From Thermaceae bacterium (GTDB lineage Bacteria > Deinococcota > Deinococci > Deinococcales > Marinithermaceae), in assembly GCA_027023115.1 (NCBI GenBank), contig JALVWZ010000428.1, forward strand, positions 1 through 5,649: DNA of 5,649 nt. The letters run 5' to 3'. The notes beneath the pieces are model-generated. The model worked only from the letters and a program-made list of their open reading frames with translations, was not told the DNA's origin and searched no databases. Position numbers and translations under genes: made by a program. Positions 1 through 3,376 of the stretch are shown piece by piece (positions within the stretch are counted from its first letter, which is position 1; each line of letters begins with the position of its first letter).

Positions 1-564
1 GGATGAGCTGGCCCGAGATCCAGTCCCTGGTAGGCATCAGCCGGGCCACCTACTACCGCTGGCAGAGGAGCCTAAAGGAAGAAGGGCTAAAGGGCTTGGC
101 CCCCAAGCCCAGACGACCTAGACACCTACGGCGGAAGGTCTGCTGGACCCCCGACCTGCTCGTTCGGATAGAAGCCCTAAGAAAGCAGCACCCCACCTGG
201 GGTAGGTGGCCCATCTGGCTGACTCTGAGGAAGCAACCGAGGAAGCAGCTTAGGCAAGCCGAACGGCCACGTCGAAAGGACGCGGCGCACCTTCAAGGGC
301 GAGTTCCACGCCCAGCCCTTGCCCTCATGGATTCTCGAGCCACGGCAAGAACTCAACGCCTATCTCGACGATTACGACACTCGACTACCGACAACGAACG
401 CAGCCCCCCGGCAACGAACAAAGGGCCACCGCTTAGTGAACGGCCTGGCTCCTCTGGAGTTCCTGGCCAAGACGCAGGGCAGGGTGTGGGATGGGGCGAA
501 GAGGGAAAGAAAAGAGGGAAAGAGAAGTAAGGGTGAAAGACGAGATTGGAGAAGGGGCGGATGA
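1..564 (+). pseudogene. Decayed IS481/IS3-like transposase (rve integrase family), 5' end outside window
   Basis: This is the remnant of a DDE transposase. In the frame of position 3 the sequence reads a helix-turn-helix (PEIQSLVGISRATYYRWQRS) and then a linker ending PTWGRWPIWLTLRK near 230. The family resemblance then continues only in another frame, from about 256: KPNGHVERTRRTFKGEF is the typical end of the rve catalytic domain and contains the third acidic catalytic residue (Glu of NGHVER). It is followed by a YLDDYDTR segment and a terminal APLEFLAK. The part that should carry the first two catalytic Asp residues is missing, so an internal deletion plus frame change lies at about 225-255. 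About a dozen extra codons (391-426) split the YDTR and HRLVNG motifs. Resemblance ends near 483; the frame stays open to 564. The ATG at 3 need not be the true start, because the gene probably began upstream. It is inactive. Exact IS family and ends are not determined. Confidence 0.8.
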
Positions 565-639
565 GATGCAAGGGGAGCCGGTCCCCAAGGGAGGGAGTCT
601 CAGATGTGTTGACCAACTGCACGGTCTTGCGAATGAAAC

Positions 640-645
640 TATAAT
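640..645 (+). promoter_or_regulatory. Perfect -10 box (TATAAT) for the lipoprotein gene
   Basis: TATAAT at 640-645 would start a transcript near 652, giving a leader of about 26 nt before the ATG at 678. No good -35 box lies at 16-18 bp. The only TTGACC (609-614) is 25 bp away, too far for a standard sigma-70 promoter. The call rests on the -10 match and its position. Confidence 0.45.
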
Positions 646-666
646 ATATTATTATCCCAATGAAAT

Positions 667-671
667 GAGGA
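667..671 (+). promoter_or_regulatory. Shine-Dalgarno GAGGA that fixes the lipoprotein start
   Basis: GAGGA ends 6 nt before the ATG at 678, normal spacing, and supports that start codon. The genes at 2955, 5356 and 5434 lack any such site. Confidence 0.6.
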
Positions 672-677
672 TATAAA

Positions 678-1040
678 ATGAAACGCTTATCCAATTTTGC
701 CATCGTTTTACTCGTGGCGGCTATGGTTTCGGTCTGGATTTCTGGTTGTGATTGGCAAAAGGGGAGTTCTCAATCCGTGGCTCCCCCAACAGATGGTCCC
801 ACAAACAACATGGGCGTGCTTACGTACGAGGAGATGCGTAGGCAGGGTTGGAGAGGTTTCGATGAATTGGCACCTGACGACCAGGCCTTTTTGAAGCGGG
901 TTTTGGGTACTGAGTTGGAGGAGCTCGAAGGCAAGAAACTCTTAATAAAGAAGTCTCTGAAGCCGACAACGACCCCGATCCGGCCTAGCCCAAATAAGAT
1001 AGCACCAAATAAAACATCACCCGAAAGTTCGCAAAAATAA
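678..1040 (+). CDS. Small predicted lipoprotein of unknown function (120 aa)
   Basis: I do not recognise the family. The N-terminus is a classic lipoprotein signal: positive residues at 2-3, a hydrophobic core at about 7-20, and the lipobox Ile21-Ser22-Gly23-Cys24, so the mature protein should be acylated on Cys24 and membrane-anchored outside the cytoplasm. A short Ser/Pro/Thr linker (29-44) leads to one compact, probably helical segment (about 47-92, with YEEMRRQGW and FDELAPDDQAFLKRVLG). The tail (about 95-120) is low-complexity, rich in Pro, Thr, Ser, Lys and Asn with two PNK units. The start is supported by GAGGA 6 nt upstream and a TATAAT box. Base composition is near half GC with codons such as TTA, ATA and AAT, unlike the GC-rich genes at 1302-5649. 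With the adjacent dead transposase this suggests horizontal acquisition. It is a single-gene unit; no partner gene is visible. Confidence 0.72.
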   Translation: MKRLSNFAIVLLVAAMVSVWISGCDWQKGSSQSVAPPTDGPTNNMGVLTYEEMRRQGWRGFDELAPDDQAFLKRVLGTELEELEGKKLLIKKSLKPTTTPIRPSPNKIAPNKTSPESSQK

Positions 1041-1301
1041 AATCTATCGCTGTGTGGCCGTAGAGCCGAATGAGCCAAGTTGGGATATTTTTTGGATATT
1101 CATTCTCGACCCAAAGCGGCCCGGCGAACTTGAATCCAGACCGGAGCAATCTTCGTCGCTGGTCGGGGCCGTTGGCAAAACGACGATGCAGCTCCCCCAC
1201 TACGACTTCTGATCGGTCCTGGACCCCAGATTTCATTAGAGTAGCGAGGAAAGCTGCTCGCGCCGACCGAGTAACGTGAACAAACTGTTCGAGCTTTAAA
1301 T
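1041..1301. other. Intergenic, no supportable gene; convergent 3' ends
   Basis: The lipoprotein gene (+) and the sufU operon (-) converge on this spacer. Open frames exist on both strands but lack a ribosome site, a start in context or a recognisable motif. Weak inverted repeats are present (GAACA/TGTTC at 1278-1282 and 1286-1290; CGAGC/GCTCG at 1290-1294 and 1307-1311) without a following T run on either strand, so I do not call a terminator. Composition is intermediate, and it may be decayed sequence belonging to the accessory stretch on the left. Confidence 0.45.
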
Positions 1302-1565
1302 CTAGCGCTCGTCGAACTCGTTGGGCGGGTAATCGCTCTTGATGTGTTCCACCTTTAGGGTCTTACCCACCCATTCGCGTATCAGCTCGTCGTACAGGTC
1401 GGGGCTGATCTCGGGCCGGAGCACCTCGATGGTTTCGCGGGCCTGGTCGAGGATGCTCTGCGCCTCTTCGAAGTCGCGGTCCTTGACGGCCTTTTCTTCG
1501 GCGTGAACCAGCATGGTGCGTAGGCGAACCAGGTTGTCGTGGACGTTCAGGGAATCATGACCCAT
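1302..1565 (-). CDS. Small acidic helical protein with a UVR-like motif (87 aa), unknown function
   Basis: Last gene of the sufU operon; its ATG lies 3 nt after the hydrolase stop codon, so it is probably translated by reinitiation (only a weak GGGTG precedes it, inside the hydrolase gene). The protein is cytoplasmic, charged and predicted mostly helical. Residues about 18-41 (M..A..KAVKDRDFEEAQSILD) follow the spacing of the UVR motif of UvrB/UvrC and related proteins: small pair Ala26-Val27, Phe32-Glu33, Ala35 and Asp40. That motif forms a two-helix hairpin for protein contacts. The match is short and lacks the usual Leu-Arg-Asp (here Ile-Leu-Asp), so the resemblance may be only a generic helical hairpin. 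The C-terminal half (50-87; ISPDLYDELIREWVGKTLKV) is unrecognised. The gene appears real because of its packing and codon use. Confidence 0.7.
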   Translation of the reverse strand: MGHDSLNVHDNLVRLRTMLVHAEEKAVKDRDFEEAQSILDQARETIEVLRPEISPDLYDELIREWVGKTLKVEHIKSDYPPNEFDER

Positions 1566-1568
1566 GGC

Positions 1569-2339
1569 TCAGCACCCGTAAACTTTCTCGACGAAGCCGA
1601 TGAGGGCGGTGTTGAAGGCCGGCGGGTTTTCGATGTTCGACATGTGGCCGGCTGCGGGAATGATCAGCATCTCGGCGTCGGGTATGGCTTCGGCCATCGT
1701 GCGTGCGTCGGCGGGCGGGGTGAGGGTGTCTTCCTCGCCGACGATGACCAGGGTGGGAACCTCTATTTCCGGGAGCAGGGGACGCGAGTCGGGGCGGCCG
1801 GCCATTGCCTCCAGCGCCCGGGCAATGCCTTCGGGGTCGGCCTCGAGAATCATCTCCCGCACCCACTCGGCGGCGGCACGGCGCTCTTCGGTCGCGCCCT
1901 CCAGCGTAGTGGCTCCCAGGACGCTCGGGAAAAAGCCTTCCAGGAGCACCCCCGCCCCCTTTTCGCGCACCGCCGCCGCCAGTTCGGCGCGCTTTTTCAG
2001 GCCCGCTGCGTCGTCGTTCTGGGCGCGGGTGTCGGCCAGCACCAGGCCGGCAAAGCGATCGGGGAAGAGGTCCCACATCCGGAAGGCCAGGTAACCGCCC
2101 ATGGAAAGGCCGACGAAGACGGCCTCTTCAAAGCCAAGCTCGTCCAGGCGTTCGTCCAGTTCGGCGGCCCATTCGTCCAGGCTGGCCGGACCCGGTTCGC
2201 GGCCGCCGAGGCCGGGCATGGCGGGGGCGAAGACGCTGTAGCGGCCCTCGAGCGCGGCCACTTGCAGCGACCACATTTCCGGCGAAAACGGAAAAGCATG
2301 CAAAAACACGACCGGTTTAGCTGCCATCAACCATTCCAT
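1569..2339 (-). CDS. Alpha/beta-fold hydrolase (256 aa)
   Basis: A cytoplasmic serine hydrolase of the alpha/beta superfamily, of normal length. Visible elements in order: first strand and oxyanion-hole segment VVFLHAFPFS (10-19); nucleophile elbow Gly77-Leu-Ser79-Met-Gly81, followed by Gly82; a helical cap region about 105-190; the acid strand VPTLVIVGEEDTLTPP with Asp204; and catalytic His232 in AGHMSNIENP. The AGH-x-SNIE-x-P ending and overall order resemble the 3-oxoadipate enol-lactonase/BioH/esterase-like group, but no pathway gene is nearby to name a substrate. The start at 2339 is chosen because AGGGGG (2344-2349) lies 4 nt upstream. A second in-frame ATG at 2327 (residue 5) forms a TGATG overlap with the preceding gene but has no good ribosome site. 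The chosen start overlaps the upstream 66-aa gene by 13 nt. Function beyond ester or lactone hydrolysis is unknown. Confidence 0.9.
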   Translation of the reverse strand: MEWLMAAKPVVFLHAFPFSPEMWSLQVAALEGRYSVFAPAMPGLGGREPGPASLDEWAAELDERLDELGFEEAVFVGLSMGGYLAFRMWDLFPDRFAGLVLADTRAQNDDAAGLKKRAELAAAVREKGAGVLLEGFFPSVLGATTLEGATEERRAAAEWVREMILEADPEGIARALEAMAGRPDSRPLLPEIEVPTLVIVGEEDTLTPPADARTMAEAIPDAEMLIIPAAGHMSNIENPPAFNTALIGFVEKVYGC

Positions 2340-2527
2340 GGTTCCCCCTTTACCCCGCGGGATTCCAGTACGGCGACCAGGGCGGCGTCCTTGACGACAA
2401 CCCAGTTTTCGCCCTCTTTTTGAAAGGCCACTATCTTGTCTGCGCCGGCGGCTTCCTTCCACAGTTTCATCAGCTGCGCGTCGCCGGCGAGCAGTGGCGT
2501 GACCTCGCGGGCCCTGTAAGCCTTCAT
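2327..2527 (-). CDS. Small conserved-looking protein of unknown function (66 aa)
   Basis: I do not recognise it. The ATG overlaps the sufU stop in a 4-nt ATGA arrangement, and GGAGG (2532-2536) sits 4 nt upstream inside the last sufU codons, so translational coupling to sufU is very likely. Its 3' end overlaps the hydrolase start by 13 nt. The sequence has an N-terminal amphipathic segment (LLAGDAQLMKLWKEAAGAD) and then a strand-like IVAFQKEGENWVVVKDAALVAVLESRGV. There are no cysteines, signal peptide or membrane segment, so it should be a soluble cytoplasmic protein. The same frame stays open upstream to 3124, but that extension lies inside sufU and the repeat region and is not coding. Position between sufU and the hydrolase suggests co-expression, not a specific role. 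Confidence 0.75.
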   Translation of the reverse strand: MKAYRAREVTPLLAGDAQLMKLWKEAAGADKIVAFQKEGENWVVVKDAALVAVLESRGVKGEPWNG

Positions 2528-2955
2528 TCTCCCTCCAATTTGAGGAGCGCTTCTTCGAGCGAGTTCCAGGCCAGGGTGGCGCACTTGACCCGCGAGGGCA
2601 GCTTGGCGGTTCCCGCCAAGGCCTGCAAGTCGCCCAGTTCCGCCGCCGGTTGCCGCCCTTCCACCACCATCTCCTTGAAGCTGTCGATTAGCCGACGCGC
2701 TTCTTCCAGGCTGCGACCCTTGACCAGCTCGGTCATCATGCTGGCCGAGCTTTGGCTGATGGCGCAGCCGTGGCCGGTAAAGGTGACGTCGGCTATCTTG
2801 CCGCCGTCGCTTTTTAGATAAAGGGTTATCTCGTCGCCGCAACTGGTGTTGCGGCCTGCGATGACCACGTCCGCCCCGGGCAGTTCCCCGTAGTTGCGGG
2901 GCGCTTTGGCGTGGGTCATGATCGTTTCGCGGTAAAGTTCTTCGAGCAAGCTCAT
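2524..2955 (-). CDS. sufU: SufU, Fe-S cluster assembly sulfurtransferase/scaffold-like protein (143 aa)
   Basis: SufU belongs to the IscU fold family. In Bacillus it is a zinc-dependent partner that accepts persulfide sulfur from the cysteine desulfurase SufS for SufBCD-type cluster assembly; some relatives were proposed as scaffolds. Here the N-terminus (LYRETIMTHAKAPRNYGEL) is the typical SufU/IscU start. The ligand set is complete: Cys39 and Asp41 in NTSCGDE, Cys64 in GHGCAISQSSASMM, and Cys125 in RVKCATLAW. The stretch of about 20 residues before the third cysteine (roughly 98-120) is the insertion that separates SufU from IscU, and 143 aa is the usual length. No sufS or sufBCD is in the window, so the gene is detached here from the rest of its pathway, or they lie elsewhere. 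It is the first gene of a four-gene unit. No Shine-Dalgarno precedes the ATG; a TAGAAT box 9 nt upstream suggests a leaderless or near-leaderless mRNA. Confidence 0.95.
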   Translation of the reverse strand: MSLLEELYRETIMTHAKAPRNYGELPGADVVIAGRNTSCGDEITLYLKSDGGKIADVTFTGHGCAISQSSASMMTELVKGRSLEEARRLIDSFKEMVVEGRQPAAELGDLQALAGTAKLPSRVKCATLAWNSLEEALLKLEGE

Positions 2956-2964
2956 GCCAGCTAT

Positions 2965-2970
2965 ATTCTA
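2965..2970 (-). promoter_or_regulatory. Candidate -10 box (TAGAAT) of the sufU operon, leaderless type
   Basis: On the minus strand TAGAAT ends 9 nt before the sufU ATG, and there is no Shine-Dalgarno in between. Transcription would therefore start at or within a few nt of the ATG. No recognisable -35 box is present; the expected position falls in the GGG-rich heptamer repeats. TANNNT boxes directly ahead of ORFs are known in Deinococcus/Thermus relatives. Confidence 0.45.
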
Positions 2971-2979
2971 GGCGGTTTT

Positions 2980-3021
2980 GGGATGTGGGGTATGGGAGGT
3001 AGGGAGTGGGATGCGGGAAGC
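2980..3021. repeat. Degenerate 7-bp tandem repeat, GGGATGY-like, six units
   Basis: Reading from 2980 in steps of seven gives GGGATGT, GGGGTAT, GGGAGGT, AGGGAGT, GGGATGC and GGGAAGC. Every unit but one begins with GGG, so the 7-bp period is clear although the rest of the unit drifts. It lies just upstream of the sufU -10 box. Confidence 0.6.
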
Positions 3022-3027
3022 GAAGCG

Positions 3028-3055
3028 GTGCGTGGTACTTGGTACGTAGTACGTG
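3028..3055. repeat. 7-bp tandem repeat, GTACGTG-like, four units
   Basis: Units are GTGCGTG, GTACTTG, GTACGTA and GTACGTG, followed by a broken GTGGG. This second heptamer array starts 6 bp after the GGGATGY array and has a different unit, so the two share only the period. Confidence 0.7.
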
Positions 3056-3072
3056 GTGGGCGGTTTGAACCA

Positions 3073-3097
3073 AGTGCGCTATGCGCGATGGCGCACT
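3073..3097. repeat. Inverted repeat AGTGCGC ... GCGCACT
   Basis: Perfect 7-bp arms at 3073-3079 and 3091-3097 flank an 11-nt loop that is itself GC-palindrome-like (TATGCGCGATG). It could fold as a hairpin on either strand. It is too far from any gene end and lacks a T run, so it is probably a dispersed palindromic element rather than a terminator. Confidence 0.55.
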
Positions 3098-3119
3098 GCG
3101 GTGTTCACACGGGCCGCTG

Positions 3120-3136
3120 GCCACAAGCCACTTGCC
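3120..3136. repeat. Short block of the GCYACAR heptamer (two units plus three bases)
   Basis: GCCACAA at 3120, GCCACTT at 3127, then GCC. The unit is the same as in the longer array at 3279-3315, about 150 bp away on the other side of two hairpins. Confidence 0.5.
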
Positions 3137-3158
3137 GGTTTCAAAACCCCCACCCCAG

Positions 3159-3177
3159 CCCTCCCCGAAGGGGAGGG
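3159..3177. repeat. Perfect hairpin CCCTCCCC/GGGGAGGG with a 3-nt loop
   Basis: Eight perfectly paired GC-rich positions (3159-3166 and 3170-3177) around GAA. The surrounding text, with C-rich sequence before the stem and GGAGC after it, resembles short palindromic intergenic repeats seen dispersed in many genomes. No T run follows closely on either strand (TTTT comes about 14 nt later on the minus strand), so termination is possible but not shown. Confidence 0.6.
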
Positions 3178-3230
3178 AGCTTTGCTTCGTTGACTATAGC
3201 TACAGGCGTACTCACGTCTCCGCGCAGTTC

Positions 3231-3252
3231 GGGCGGACACATGGATCCGCCC
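3231..3252. repeat. Inverted repeat GGGCGGA ... TCCGCCC
   Basis: Perfect 7-bp arms at 3231-3237 and 3246-3252 around an 8-nt loop, followed by CCTACGACG. It has the look of a dispersed REP-like palindrome; function unknown. Confidence 0.55.
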
Positions 3253-3278
3253 CTACGACGAGATAACACACATCACGA

Positions 3279-3315
3279 GCCACAGCTACAGGCTACAAGC
3301 CACAGGCCGCAAGCC
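3279..3315. repeat. 7-bp tandem repeat, GCYACAR unit, four units plus partial ends
   Basis: After a partial GCCACA at 3279, units in exact 7-bp register from 3285 are GCTACAG, GCTACAA, GCCACAG and GCCGCAA, ending in GCC. The differences are mostly transitions (C/T and A/G), as expected of an old tandem array. It begins about 60 bp downstream of the TPR gene stop (minus strand). Confidence 0.7.
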
Positions 3316-3376
3316 GTTTTCCCCGATTCCCCGGACAAGGCTGGCCCGGTGAGGGGCAGACCAGAGGCCGGACGCT

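Larger units (their letters stand above)
565..677. other. Intergenic: end of purine-rich tract, then AT-rich lipoprotein promoter region
   Basis: The + strand from about 484 to 580 is almost entirely purine (runs of G and A), spanning the tail of the dead transposase frame and this spacer. After 620 the sequence switches abruptly to AT-rich, giving the promoter and leader of the lipoprotein gene. I see no gene here and no convincing IS terminal inverted repeat, although one end of the decayed element should lie near this area. Confidence 0.5.
2956..3376. other. Repeat-rich intergenic region (421 bp) between sufU and the TPR gene
   Basis: No coding frame on either strand has a plausible start, ribosome site or protein-like composition. 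The region consists of heptamer tandem-repeat blocks (2980-3021, 3028-3055, 3120-3136, 3279-3315) and perfect short inverted repeats (3073-3097, 3159-3177, 3231-3252), each listed separately. A further hairpin is possible at 3331-3349 (CCGGAC/GCCCGG with one G-U pair in the minus-strand RNA), 28 nt past the TPR gene stop codon. It lacks a T run, so it is not a clear intrinsic terminator. Confidence 0.75.

Noticed and set aside
603..626. GTGTTGACCAACTGCAC-like sequence as an IS terminal repeat
   Set aside because: It looks like an IS481-type end, but TGT faces the wrong way for the right end of the decayed element, and no matching left end is in the window.
609..645. TTGACC (609-614) as the -35 box for TATAAT (640-645)
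   Set aside because: The spacer would be 25 bp, well outside the 16-19 bp that sigma-70 polymerase uses.
1070..1279. 69-codon + strand frame after the lipoprotein, and an 83-codon minus-strand frame (985-1236) overlapping it
   Set aside because: Neither has a ribosome site, a recognised motif or supporting context, and the two overlap each other on opposite strands.
1539..2423. 294-codon + strand frame opposite the hydrolase
   Set aside because: It mirrors a gene with a full Ser-Asp-His triad. The product is Gly/His/Arg/Gln-rich and unlike a folded protein, and it spans the ends of three real genes.
2340..2462. N-terminal extension of the hydrolase by 41 codons
   Set aside because: It would overlap most of the 66-aa gene. 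The Arg/Gly-rich extension is not hydrolase-like, and AGGGGG just before 2339 marks the real start.
2528..3124. 199-codon extension of the 66-aa gene upstream
   Set aside because: It runs through sufU in another frame and through the heptamer repeats. The 66-aa start has its own Shine-Dalgarno and an ATGA overlap with sufU.
3331..3349. Intrinsic terminator for the TPR gene
   Set aside because: The hairpin is short with a G-U pair, and the minus strand continues GGGGAATCGGGGAAAA, with no T run.
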